The notes beneath the pieces were generated by a model that was not told where the DNA came from, searched no databases, and was given only the letters and a program-made list of their open reading frames with translations. Of a stretch of 64,000 nt of DNA, positions 22,334-32,879 are shown piece by piece (positions within the stretch are counted from its first letter, which is position 1; every line of letters starts with the position of its first letter). Made by a program: the position numbers and the translations under genes. Source of the DNA: Hordeum vulgare subsp. vulgare (lineage: Eukaryota; Streptophyta; Magnoliopsida; Poales; Poaceae); NCBI RefSeq assembly GCF_904849725.1, contig NC_058521.1, forward strand, positions 341,232,638 to 341,296,637, written 5' to 3'.

Positions 22334-23858
22334 TGGTACGTCCATTTTGCATCATGCTTTTATGTTGATATTTATCGCTTTATGGGCTGTTATTACACTT
22401 CACGGTACAATACTTATGCCTTTTCTCTCTTATTTTATAGGGTTTACATGAAGAGGGAGAATGCCGGTAGCTGGAATTCTGGTCTGAAAAAGGAGCAAGT
22501 TTGAGATACCTATTCTGCTCAACTCCAAAAGCCGTGAAAATCAACTAGGAATTATTTTGGAATTCATTAAAAATACTGGACTGAAGAAGTACCAGAGGGG
22601 AGCCACCAGGAGGCCACAAGCCTGCCAGGCGCGGCCTACCCCCTGGCCGTGCCTAGGTAGCTTGTGGGCCCCCTATTGCCCCTCTGGCTCCCATATTTTG
22701 CTATAAGGATGGTTTCGTTCCAGAAAAAATCAGGAGGAGGCTTTCGGGAGGAGTCGCCACCGCCACGAGGTTGAACTTGAGCAGAACCAATCTAGAGCTC
22801 CGGCAGGGTTGTCCTGCCAGGCAAACTTCCCTCCCGGAGGGGGAAATCGTCGCCATCGTCATCACCAACACTCCTCTCATCGGAGGGGACTCATCACCAT
22901 CAACATCTTCATCAGCACCATCTCATCTGCAAACCCTAGTTCATCTCTTGTAACCAATCTCTCTCTCGCGACTTTGACTGGTACTTGTAAGGTTGCTAGT
23001 AGTGTTAATTATTCTTTGTAGTTGATGCTAGTTGGATTACTCGGTGGAAGATTATATTTTCAGATCCTCAATGCTATTCAATACCTCTCTGGTCATGAAC
23101 GTAATTATGCTTTGTGATCAGTCACTTTTTTTTTCTGAGGACATGGGATAAGTCTTGCTATAAGTAGTCATGTGAATTTGGTATTTGTTTGATACTTTTA
23201 TGCGTTGTATGTTGTCTCTCCTCTAGTGGTGTTATGTGAACGTCGACTACATAACACTTCACCATTATTTGGGCCTAGAGGACGGCATTGGGAAGTAATA
23301 AGTAGATGATGGGTTGCTAGAGTGACAGAAGCTTAAGCCCTAGTTTATGCGTTGCTTCGTAAGGGGCTGATTTGGATCCACTAGTTTAATGCTATGGTTA
23401 GACTTAGTCTGAATTCTTCTTTCGTAGTTGCGGATGCTTGCGAGAGGGGTTAATCATAAGTAGAATGTGTGTCCAAGTAAGGGCAGCACCCAAGCACCGG
23501 TCCACCCACATATCAAACTATCAAAGTAGCGAACGCAGATCATATGAACATGATGAAAACTAGCTTGACAAAGATTCCCATGTGTCCTCGGGAGCGCTTT
23601 ACCTCAAATAAGAGTTCGTCTAGGCTTGTCACTTGCTACAAAAGGGATTGGGCCATCTTGCTCCACCTTTGTTACTATTGATACTTGCTACTTACAACGA
23701 ATCTTCTTATCACACAACTATCTGTTACAGATAATTTCAGTGCTTGCACAGAATACCTTGCTGAAAACCACTTGTCAGTTCCTTCTGCTCCTCGTTGGGT
23801 TCGACACTCATACTTATTGAAAGGACTACGATAGATCCCCTACACTTGTGGGTCATCA
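22334..23858 (+). mobile_element. Element J 3' LTR (1525 bp)
   Basis: The LTR runs from TGGTACGTCCATTTTGC at 22334 to CTTGTGGGTCATCA at 23858. It holds the palindrome block (22607-22671), a TATA-like CTATAAGG (22701) and CAGAAAAAATCAGG. Right of it, element B reverse transcriptase resumes mid-frame at 23859, so J inserted into B. The matching 5' LTR has been deleted, so the target-site duplication (expected AAGGC) cannot be confirmed. Confidence 0.85.
22607..22740 (+). promoter_or_regulatory. LTR promoter-like module of J
   Basis: The CCACAAGCCTGCC/AGCTTGTGGGCC palindrome block (22607-22671) is followed by CTATAAGG at 22701 and CAGAAAAAATCAGG at ~22722. The promoter call rests on the TATA-like box in an LTR and on conservation of the arrangement with the Sabrina-type LTR. 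Confidence 0.5.
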
Positions 23859-24366
23859 AGGCTGTCTTCTCGACGTCCTCCACCACCATCTTGATCTGGT
23901 GGTAGCCCGAGAATGCATCCGGGAAGCACAAGAGATCGCACTCTGCGGTGGAGTCCACGATCTGGTTGATGCGTGGCAGCGGAAACAGCTCCTGAGGGCA
24001 GGCCTTCTTGAGGTTCAAGAAGTCGACGCACATGTGCTCCTTCCAGCACTTCTTCAGAACAACCACCGGGTTGGCCACCCATTCTGGGTAGCGCACGTCT
24101 CGAATGACCCCTACCTCCCTCAGATTGCACACCTCCTGAGCATAAACGCATGCTTCTCTGGGGTTTGCCTCCTCGTCTTCTGCTTCACTTGACACGCATT
24201 CGGGCACACCATGAGGTGGTGCTCGATGAAGTCCCTTGGGACCCCCACCAGGTCGGAGGCGCTCCAAGGGAACGCGTCCTTGTTCGCCCTCAGAAAGCCC
24301 ACCAACGCCTTCTCTTGGTCTTGAGGGAGGTTCGCATAGATGGTGAAAGTGGGAGCTGAGCTTCAT
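23859..24366 (-). pseudogene. Element B reverse transcriptase, N-terminal half
   Basis: The minus strand reads a gypsy RT start in two overlapping frames: ASDLVGVPRDFIEHHLMV at about 24190-24250, then EWVANPVVVLKK, VDFLNLKKACPQ, FPLPRINQIVDSTA and FPDAFSGYHQIKM. The last contains the first catalytic Asp. The reading breaks off after DVEKTAL because element J is inserted at 23858; the YxDD half, RNase H and integrase of B were lost with the deletion at ~16658. At least one frameshift lies near 24150-24200. RT would copy the element RNA into DNA; this copy is dead. Confidence 0.8.
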
Positions 24367-25113
24367 TCATCTATCGGAACTTGCTTCGTCTCCGCCTAGT
24401 CCTGGGAGAACAAGTGCTTCTTCTACACGGGCGCGACGTCGTGGACGTCCCCTGGGTCCTCCGCGATGCACGCCTATCCCGTGAAGTTGGAACGCGCCAA
24501 GGCCGCGCCTTGTGGGAGAGCTGGAGGACCCTAGAGGTGTCCTTGATGTCGAACATGATGGTGAGCACGCTGCTGCTCCCGTGCATCTTGACGACATTGT
24601 AGCCCGGGTGCGTCGCTGCCATGAACCGTGCGAGGGCGGGGTAGCCGAGTATTGCGTTGTATGGAAGGTGGATGTGGGCGATGTTGAAGTCGATCTGCGC
24701 TGTACGGAAGTTGGAGCGGGTGCCGAATGTGACGGGTAGGCGAATACGTCCCACGGGGGTGACGGATCCTGCGACCACCCCAGAGAAGGGTTTTGAGGGC
24801 GCAAGCCGCTCTCAGGGTAACCGCAGCGCGTCGAAGGCTTCCACTGAGATGACGTTGAGGCCCGAGCCGCCCTCGATGAGGGTTTTGGAGATGGCCAGTT
24901 GGATATGGTCGGCGGGCACAGCATGGGGAGCGTCCCGATGGCCGTCGTGGCCTTGGGATGATCGTCGGGGCCGAAGGTGATGTTGACCTCTAGCCACACG
25001 CGGTGTTCCAAGGGCTCGGGCCTTGGGCGAGCCACACCCCGCGCTGCAGGCAACGCTTGACGTGATGGTCGGAACGTGGCGCGTGCGAACCGCCGAGGGG
25101 TTGCACTTGCCAT
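24367..25113 (-). pseudogene. Element B retropepsin-type protease region, gag mostly deleted
   Basis: The minus strand shows a Tat-lineage aspartic protease region: PTI(S), KTLIEGGSGLNVISVEAFD, then PVTFGTRSNF, LPYNAILGYPALARFMA. The active site normally reads D-G-G-S-G; here it is E-G-G-S-G (GAG codon), so the catalytic Asp is replaced. Frameshifts occur near 24900 and 24780. Only about 50 codons (MASATPRRFARA...) separate the leader from the protease, so nearly all of gag was deleted. The protease would mature Gag-Pol inside the particle. Confidence 0.75.
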
Positions 25114-25165
25114 GGAGTCGCCGAGCCGAGATCAGACCGTTGCTATTAGCGTGGAGGCTCCGACA

Positions 25166-25190
25166 CGCACCCCCTACCTGGTGTGCCAAA
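25166..25190 (-). other. Primer-binding site region of element B
   Basis: Directly inside the 5' LTR the minus strand reads TTTGGCACACCAGGTAGGG. TTTGGCGCGCCAGGTAGGGG is the usual form in Tat-lineage gypsy elements of grasses, so this is a lightly mutated copy. It proves that 25191-26062 is the 5' LTR of a minus-strand element. Confidence 0.8.
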
Positions 25191-26062
25191 TGTTGGATTT
25201 AGGGCTCCGCAAAACCCTAAGGATGCGAACACAAGGGCGCGCGTGGAGTCCACTTAGCAACATCAATTCACCCATCTCGTTACTCGATGGACAACACAGG
25301 GAACTCACTCGATAGTGAAGGAGACACATAACACAATAGTTACCCAGGTTCGGGCCGCTATGAAGTGTAAAACCCTACTCCTACTTTGGTGGATTGCCTC
25401 TCGCGGAGGTTGGTGGATGAACTAGTACAGTGCTGAGGCGGCTTTGGAGGCTGGTTGACCTTGCGTGGTGTTGGTGGGTCAATTAATCGATCCCCGTGCG
25501 AAATATCCTATCCTCTATATATAGTGGTGATCTGGGTCCTCTTCCCTTATCGTTTCAGCGGGAAGGGATCCAACAACGGCCAATTTTTAAGGGGAACAGG
25601 GGAACATGCACCCCCTGCTCAAAGGTGGCCTTCTCCTGCAAAGTGGCAGCCCGCGCTGCAGGGCCAGGCCAAGGGTGACACCTCTCCTGCTGGCGGGCGG
25701 CGATGACCTTCTTGCACCAGAAGGGCAATCTTTGGAAGATGCCTTGGGAACCCCAGTATGTCCTTGCCCCCTTTGCACTAAAGTGGAAACTGCACTACCC
25801 TGCTTGCTGCTGCTCGCATGTCTTTCCCTTGTGTCATCCTTCACACCTGAGGGCGTGCCTCGCCTCGGAATATCCTCCGCTCCGGAGGGGTCCTGAGGAG
25901 GCCCCCTACGGGTCTTGATGCCATTCCTCCTCACGAGGCTTGGCCCCTCGTGAGGGCCTTGTCTTGAGTGGTTTCGGGCCTACTAGTTTGTGGTCGATGA
26001 ACTGGGCGAGCTTTGGGCCGCGGGCAGTCACGTTTGGGACCCCCATTCCCAGAACGTCGACA
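25191..26062 (-). mobile_element. Element B, 5' LTR (872 bp)
   Basis: On the minus strand it runs from TGTCGACGTTCTGGGAATGG at 26062 to AAATCCAACA at 25191, followed by the primer-binding site. It carries a TATA-like CTATATATAG near 25518. ACAGG follows at 26063 as the target-site duplication. It is homologous to, but clearly diverged from, the C LTR that begins 86 bases further on in the opposite direction. Confidence 0.9.
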
Positions 26063-26148
26063 ACAGGCATTTGGGTCCCGTGATGCTTCGGGCCGCCCTC
26101 AAGGCTTCGCCGAGAAGCCATCCCAGGCACCTTGGGCCCGGGGTCTAC
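26063..26148 (+). mobile_element. Element C, last bases of the interior with polypurine-like end
   Basis: This 86-bp strip between the B and C LTRs begins with the ACAGG duplication and ends GGGCCCGGGGTCTAC just before TGTCGG. In grass Tat-lineage elements the polypurine tract commonly reads CGGGGGCTAC before TGTCGG, so this looks like the 3' end of C's interior. It continues from 15832 once B is removed. Confidence 0.6.
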
Positions 26149-26991
26149 TGTCGGCGTTCTAGGAATGGGGTACCCAGACCTGCCTGCCTGCGGCCTTGGG
26201 CTGGCCCATTTCATCGAGCAAGCACAATCGGGTGCGGCACCACTCAAGGAAAATCCCTCGCGAGGGGCCAAGCCTCGCGAGGAGGAACAACATCAAGACA
26301 CGCAAGGGGCCTCATCAGGACCCCTCTAGAGCGGCGGATATTCTGAGGCGAGACCCGACCTCAGGAGTCAAGTATGATGCGGAGGAAGGACAGGCGAGCA
26401 GCAGACAAGAGGGTGGACCAGTTTCCCCTTTAATGCGAAGGGGGTAAGGACGAACTTGGTTCCCAAGGCATTTTCCAAAGGTTTCCTATCTGGGGCAACA
26501 AGGCCGTTGCCGCCCGCCAGCATGACAAATGTCATCCCTAGACCCATCCCTATAGCGCTGGCAGCCACTTTGCAGGCGAAGACTACCTTTGGAAGGGGAG
26601 CACGTGCCCATTTCCCCCTTCAAAATTGGCCATTGTGGGATCCCTTCCCTCCGAAATGATAAGGGAAGAGGACCTCGGCCGCCAGTATATATATAGAGAG
26701 TAGGTTATTTCATAGGGGGGACCGGACTGATTCATTGGCCTGCCTGCACTACACAAGGCCATCCATCCTCCGGAGGCCCTCGGACACTGTACTAGTTCAT
26801 TCACCAACCTCCACGAGAGGCAATCCACCAAAACCTGGGTAAACTGCCATGTTATGTGTCTTCCTCACCATTGAGCGAGTTCTCTGCCATCCCTATTGAG
26901 TAGCGAGTTAGGTGGGGCGAGCCCGCGAGAGATCTTTGTACATGCCCCTGAGTTCGAATCTTTAGGGTTTTGCGGAGACCGAAATCTGACA
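26149..26991 (+). mobile_element. Element C, 3' LTR (843 bp)
   Basis: The LTR runs from TGTCGGCGTTCTAGGAATGG at 26149 to GAAATCTGACA at 26991 and is the inverted homologue of the B LTR. It contains TATATATATAG at about 26687. The next bases, ACTTA, should be its target-site duplication, with the partner left of the window. The flanking DNA is the antisense ORF of element D, cut in its N-terminal half. Confidence 0.8.
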
Positions 26992-27746
26992 ACTTAGATC
27001 CCAACTTTCTTTTGAAGCGATATCAACATGCCTTTCAAAAACGCAAAACCCGGAGTTTCTCCGGAGAGTTGTCCATGAACTTAGAGGCACCTAATCGCAA
27101 GCAACATCCTGAGGTTCCATAGAGTCCAACTGTTTCTCACCCTCAATCCAGTCTTTTTAAACAACCCCTTATTCCATCTAATTAACTTTATGACTAGAAG
27201 TCATATCCCTCATCTCGCGACTCAAGTGCGACCAAACTTCCGGCTTTTGCCATCAATTGTGGGTAAGTTTTATTTAAGCGGTCTTTTATTGAGTGCCATC
27301 ACTCATTGTTTCCTTATTTTGATAAACTTATTTTAATGATGTGCATAGCCAAAGCCTTTATTAGGCAAAAGGCGGATGAATCTTCTTCTGCTACCGAAGA
27401 AGATAATATTCAAAATCCATCTTCAGTTGAAGCGGCGACTCAGATTGAGTCCTCTATTCATGTTGAACTATCCTTGGATGCTGGGATGGCTCTCTACATA
27501 GAGATGACTCCTTCCGAGGAACCAGCTATGATGGGAACAACATGTGATAAACAAGGTGCCCCTGGGGGGCCATCCCTTCAATCTTCAAGCCCTGCTGCTC
27601 CTCCAAGCCCGGTACCTTGTATTGATAATATTACTCCATCAATCGGCATGGATGGCACAGAGGTGATTGTTACTGGCGAGGCTTATCAAGCTCCCGACCC
27701 TTCAACCATTGTAACCGAGGTTGTGTCCAAAGATGAGTTGGCATAA
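26992..27746 (+). pseudogene. Element D antisense extra ORF, middle part
   Basis: This plus-strand frame (27306-27746) is antisense to D, whose pol is on the minus strand. It gives an acidic Ser/Glu-rich linker (KADESSSATEEDNIQNPSS, VEAATQIESS) like those in 'putative gypsy type transposon' proteins. The conserved N-terminal domain is missing because element C split the ORF at 26991; it should lie left of the window. A possible intron runs from GGTAAGTTTT near 27261 to TGTGCATAG near 27348. Confidence 0.5.
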
Positions 27747-27919
27747 GGAGAGAAAGGATATGCGAAATTTGAGCTTCTAGAATTTGAAGATCTTGACCTT
27801 CAAGGACTGTATTAGTAATATGTGACCTGGCTATCTTAGAGTGAGGATTTTGAAATAAATTTTGTCAGCGCCATGAAGAACAAATATGACGTAAACAATG
27901 TTAAACCATTGCTTATCGT

Positions 27920-28545
27920 CTCTACTATTGTAGCCCCTAAGAGATAGTTTAGTACAATATGTGACGAACTCGGTCTTGTGAATATTTTGACAAGCCAAAT
28001 AAAGCCCCCAAGGACTAGATCATTATGAAAAATAATGACCCGGTAGTTCTTTGTTTCAAGATGTAAATTTCACTGATCGTAGCCCCCAAGGCCGGCTTAT
28101 CTCCATGAGATAGCCAGGTTTTCAACTTGGAACGTAGAATATGTTCTAAATAGTAGAATATTATAGCCCCAAGTGTCGGGTCACATGCCTTCAGCGACTT
28201 AGGATTTTGCAGAACATTCAATATGATTGGTATAGTCCCGAAGGACCGGGTCATTATGACAGTAATAAGATGTTACTTTTTAGAAGCCCTGAGCTGTAAA
28301 ATTTCTCTGACCTTAACCCCCAAAGGCTAGCTTATCTTCTTGAGAGAGACATGTATTTGCATAAAAAAATATAAAATGTAGCCCCTGAGGGCCGGCTTTT
28401 CTATTTGAAATAGTCGGATCTCCATGGTAAATAGCAAAGAAAATGACACATTAGCCTCCTAGTGCTATGTGGATTGCTTTCAACATGGGACTTTGTGATT
28501 TTATCCAATTTTTAGAAACATGTAGCCTCCAAGTGTCGATTCGTC
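27920..28545 (+). repeat. Degenerate ~73-bp tandem repeat array (TAGCCCCCAAGG motif)
   Basis: The motif TAGCCCC(C/T)AAG(G/T)...CGG, often followed by CTTATCT..GAGATAG, recurs at about 27931, 28003, 28080, 28163, 28233, 28314, 28379, 28452 and 28522. The spacing is 65-83 bases. The copies are strongly diverged, and the array lies between two coding parts of D's antisense ORF. Confidence 0.7.
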
Positions 28546-28599
28546 TTTCTCAAGGGGCTCAAAACTTGTAGTTATTATTTCTGTGCTTTTGCAAGAATT

Positions 28600-29620
28600 A
28601 TTGGAACAATCTGAGTCCATGGTAGTGAGTCTTCAAAAGCAACTTGTAGATGAGAAGAATCTAAAGGTTGTTGTAGAGTAGAAAATGAACCTACTGGAAG
28701 CACAGAAAAAACAAGAAAATGATGTTCTTGAGCAAGCCAAAAATGATTTTGAAAAGGAAAAAGTTGCCCTCCTGCAATGCACCGAAGATGCGGAAAAACA
28801 GCTTGGATCTGTCACCGAGGAGGTGCACACGTTGATAAAGCAACTCTATGACATGGTTAGTGCAATCTTTAGTAAGATGTGTGAATTTTCTATCCTTCGA
28901 ATTCCAGGTGAAATAATTTGCGAGATTATTTTATTATTGGATTGTTTGGAGGACGCAAGAATGAAAATCTTGTTCGACTCGCAATTGTGAAGTTGAAGGC
29001 CATATTCTCATATACGGAACAACTATTCACATGATCTCTTTCTGCTATTAAGGCGGCAAAAAATTTGTGGGATCCGCCATTGAATATTAGGGACATGCTC
29101 AAACAACTGTCAATGGCGCCACAATGGATTGAAGAATATACGAGTTTGGCGGTTCGTATGGGAGCAACTTGGCGCTTGCTCGTGCCAAAGCCTATGTTCC
29201 AGAGTTTGATGTTGAAGCGGCGGCTAACATGTTTCCAGAACTGAAAGCAGAGAACTCTTAGTTTACTAAGGAAGATTTCACGAATTGTGTGAAAGAGAAA
29301 TGCCCTCTCGCAGATCTTCTAGCAACCAAGCTGGATACTAGGAAGTATCAATCTGCTTATTCAATGGACAATAAACGCATCAGTGCTCCAAAGGACCAGC
29401 CTTTCGAGAGAATTCCTCCTAGCCGTAATTGACCATTTTCCCCTGATGTCGACTCATCTATTATTGTTCCTGGTACTTCATATTTTCCATCTCTGTGCTC
29501 AATTGGGTGGGTTGAAAAGAGGAACATATTAATGAGGGCGAGCCGGCTGCTACGGATCCTTGCGCAAAACGTCAAGACAAACAAGTTGAGGTAGAAACTG
29601 CACGAGCCACTCACCATGAG
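28600..29620 (+). pseudogene. Element D antisense extra ORF, coiled coil and C-terminal part
   Basis: The plus strand encodes a long heptad-like coiled coil (SESMVVSLQKQLVDEKN, a stop at 28678, then LEAQKKQENDVLEQAKNDFE and EDAEKQLGSVTEEVHTL). A possible intron follows (GTTAGTG near 28856 to GAATTCCAG near 28909). Downstream a second open piece reads LALARAKAYVPEFDVEAAAN, MFPELKAENS and EKCPLADLLATKLDTRKYQS. This order matches the coiled-coil plus C-terminal region of PF04195-type proteins. Several stops make it a pseudogene. It ends beside the 3' end of D's pol on the other strand. Confidence 0.55.
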
Positions 29621-30640
29621 TAACGTTAATTACTGTCGGTGAAAAAACTTATATTTTTGTGGCTCTTGGGATGAGCTTGTAATAGGGGGTAGTGGATTTT
29701 ACCCGACTATTGTGCCATTGTGCACATAAAAGTGCATCTTTTGAATATGCGATTATATTATCAATATATCTTCGCACTGCTTCTAGAGTGTTTGATGATC
29801 CGCCCTCCTTTGTGTTTATTGGATAAGGTGCCAAAATCATAAAGATTCTTCTGATGTCTTGATGAGGAAAATAAGTTGTCATCTTGTGACACAGTATAAT
29901 AACTCAAAAGTCTGTGAATGACCCGACATTACTTTTATCAAGAAAATAACTGGTCATCTTTGTGACAAAGTGTAATAGCTGGGAGGTTAATATATGACTT
30001 TGTAAAAAGATCAAATTCCTACAATAAGAATATGAAATAAGATATATTTATGAGCTGACTTTATAAGCTCGTCAGCATTTATCTTTTTTTTAGATTCAAA
30101 TCTTACTTCAATGAAACTAGAATGATAGCCACTTGTTTATCCTCGCTTTCCATAAGCCGGCCCTCACATGAACCAATCGATATTTTAACGTAGATAAGTT
30201 CGGATGCGACTTATCCTAGAGTACACGAGGTTGGAGTAGCATGGAACGAACATGAAAGTTTAACCAAGTTTCAAAGAAGGCGACTCAATGGCCCATGGAA
30301 TATCCTTGCTTTTTGTATGCCGACTCTAACGTGACACAAGCGTGTTTTAACCTGGATAAGTTCCTGGTCCCTAAGGATTTACTTATCGAATGTACACGGG
30401 GTCACCTTGTTTGGAGAAGCATCTTGCAAACATGCATGTTTAAGCATAATTTTTGTTGAGTTTGTCTTGTAGCCGGGTCAAGAGGGAATTTATAACTGGC
30501 TAACTCGTTGATTCGGGAGCCCCCAAGTTACATGTGTATCAAAGAATAGAGACTGAGGCAATTTTGTAGCTGAAATGACAGAGACCCAGAGTTTTGGGGA
30601 TGGCAACTTTATTATATTGAAAACAAATATGTATACATAG
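29621..30640 (-). mobile_element. Element D, spacer between pol and the antisense ORF
   Basis: About 1 kb of AT-rich DNA between the end of D's integrase (minus strand) and the end of the antisense ORF (plus strand). It has no convincing coding sequence; the only sizeable minus-strand opening (29649-29882) shows no domain. Short phrases recur, such as AAGTTGTCATCTTGTGACA and AACTGGTCATCTTTGTGACA near 29871 and 29950. Confidence 0.5.
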
Positions 30641-31830
30641 GTATGTACAATGTTGTGGAGTGAGTGGCTCTAAGTATACTAAGGACGAAGATAAGAAATA
30701 TTCCAAGGCATGTTTATTTACTCCTGTGAGGTACTTGACTTCTTACGCTCACGTATGTCAATCAGATAATATGACCCATTGCTAAGGTTCTTGCTCATGA
30801 AAACATGCCCATCCAATGGTTATGATAGTTTGTGCGTATCTGTTTGGTCTTGAATAAAATAGAGCACTAAGTCGCCTTCCTAGAAAGTTTGGCTGCAGAG
30901 CCTACCATTGTGGTAGCAATGTAGGTCTTGTTCATATATGGCTTATCACGAAGCGGCAAGTACACGTTCCTCGTCCAATGCATCAATGGCGTCTTGACGA
31001 GTTTGTTCATTGTCTACATGAACATAAGCTGCAACTCTAGGGGAGTCATGTGTGATATCTCTTGGTAAAACAGCCTCTGCTCCGTAGACCAGAAAAAAAT
31101 GTCTTGTAGCCTACGGATCGGTTAGGAGTAGTTTGTATACTCCAATGTACCAAGGGGCATTCTTCGACCTAGCAATCCGGTGTCAGCTCCAAAGGTACCA
31201 TGAGCTGGGGTTTGATCCATCCTAAAATTTCTTGGTTGGCCCGCTCTGCCTCTTTGTTAGATTACAAATGTGCTACTGATGCAAGGTCAAGCCAGACATG
31301 TTCTCGTTGGAAAAACTCCTCCATAACTCCTTTAGAAAAAATTGTGCAATTATCTATGATGATGCTATGTGGTCAACCATAACAATACATCAACTTCTTC
31401 ACGAATTGCACCACAGTCGCAGCATCACATTTGTTGTTTGGTTCACCTTCAACCCACTTGGTGAATTTATGCACTTCAACCAGAAGATGTGTATTTTTAT
31501 CTGACGTCATTTTGAAAGGACAGAACATATCAGGCTCCTAGATTAAAAATGGAAGTTATTGGAATCATCCGTAACACTTGAGCTCGCACATGAGCTTGTC
31601 GTGCAAACTTCTAGCAACCATCGCACTTTTGCATGATGTCTTCTGCATCAGCATGAGCGGTAAGCTAGTAAAACCATGACGATAAGCTTTTGCAACCAAA
31701 AACCTTGAGCCTGCATGATGACCACAATCTTCGACATGGATTTTATTCAGGATTTCACGACCTTCATCAGGAGAAACACAACATTTGTAAAATGTCAGTA
31801 ACGCTTCGACGGTGTAACTCGCCATTGACT
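30640..31830 (-). pseudogene. Element D integrase
   Basis: The minus strand encodes the zinc-binding N-terminus of a gypsy integrase around 31565-31825. The HHCC module is recognisable as EDCGHHAGSR followed by KAYRHGF, but its later part is frameshifted, so the CxxC pair is not in frame. Further down, NGSYYLIDIRE and PWNIS near 30690-30780 match the C-terminal end of Tat-lineage integrases. Stops and shifts interrupt the catalytic core. Integrase would insert the element's DNA copy into the genome. Confidence 0.6.
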
Positions 31831-31989
31831 ATAGTCATCGACTTGCAGCGTTTGACAATTTGCCGGGCGATGATTTCCTCATGAGGTAGATCTCCTCGCA
31901 TCAAATATGCCTAAAATGGTTTCGTACAATCAGGACTTGCATGAAGAGCTTCCACCAGCTGCGGCTTAGGATATGGGATAGCAATGTCC

Positions 31990-32535
31990 TTCTCTCATGG
32001 CAATTTAACTAAAGGATTATAGAGCACGTCAAGGAAAATATTGGTAGGCACCGGCTTGCGCTGAGAGCCAAGTCTGGACAAGGCATCTACAAACATATTG
32101 AGCCTACAGTAAATGTGATAAGCTTGATAACCCTGAAAATGACCTACAATAACTATGAGTGCTCGTCGATAAGCCGCCATGAGATAGTCCTTGGAATCCC
32201 AAGCCGTGATACTTGTTAAGCCACAAATCTGAGTCGACCAAACATCTGGTCTGGCTAAGGTTCACCTTCATGGCCATACGAAGCCCGTGAAGGAGAGATT
32301 CATACTCAGCTGCATTTTTAGTGCAAGGAAACATAAGCCGTAGGACATAACAAAATTTGTCACCTCGAGGGGAACACAAAATAACTCCAGCCCCCTATCC
32401 TTCAAGCTGTCTTGATCCATCAAAGTGTATTGTCTAGTCTGTATTATCTGGTTTTTCTTCGAGGACTTTTCATTCGGTCCAATCATTGATGAAGTATAGT
32501 ACAGATTGAGACTTAATGGCCGTTTGAGGCACAAA
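31990..32535 (-). pseudogene. Element D RNase H region
   Basis: On the minus strand, frame 32104-32379 reads PCTKNAAEYESLLHGLRMAM followed by CLVDSDLWLN. This matches the plant gypsy RNase H pattern NNAAEYEALLHGL...GDSDL, which carries two acidic catalytic residues. Neighbouring frames at 32268-32534 and 31995-32180 (LNMFVDALSRLGS) hold the flanking parts. Frameshifts separate them. RNase H would degrade the RNA strand during reverse transcription. Confidence 0.65.
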
Positions 32536-32879
32536 TTTCACCTGATGTTGTCCAAGCTTGATCGCCCACTTAGGAATCAGGCCTATGGCATCACTTTGTT
32601 TGGATGATATCTCCCAGAGGAGCTGAACTGGCCACTATGATTGGATGATCTTGTAAATAATGATTGAGCTTACGGCTTGCCATGAAGAAAACAATAACCA
32701 GCTTCTACCAATGTGTATATTATTGTATTGACAAGGTCAAAACTTCGCTGACATAATAGCCCATTTACAATGCGTTTGACCTGGATATTCTTACGGTTCC
32801 TCCTTGTGCTCAACAACAACTACAACATGCACCACTTTATTATTTGCATCATTCTACAAGAGCATAGGCTTTTTGTCAA

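Noticed and set aside
27920..28545. Regularly spaced short repeats considered as a CRISPR-like array.
   Set aside because: The units are diverged, the spacing is irregular, no cas genes exist and the context is a plant retrotransposon.
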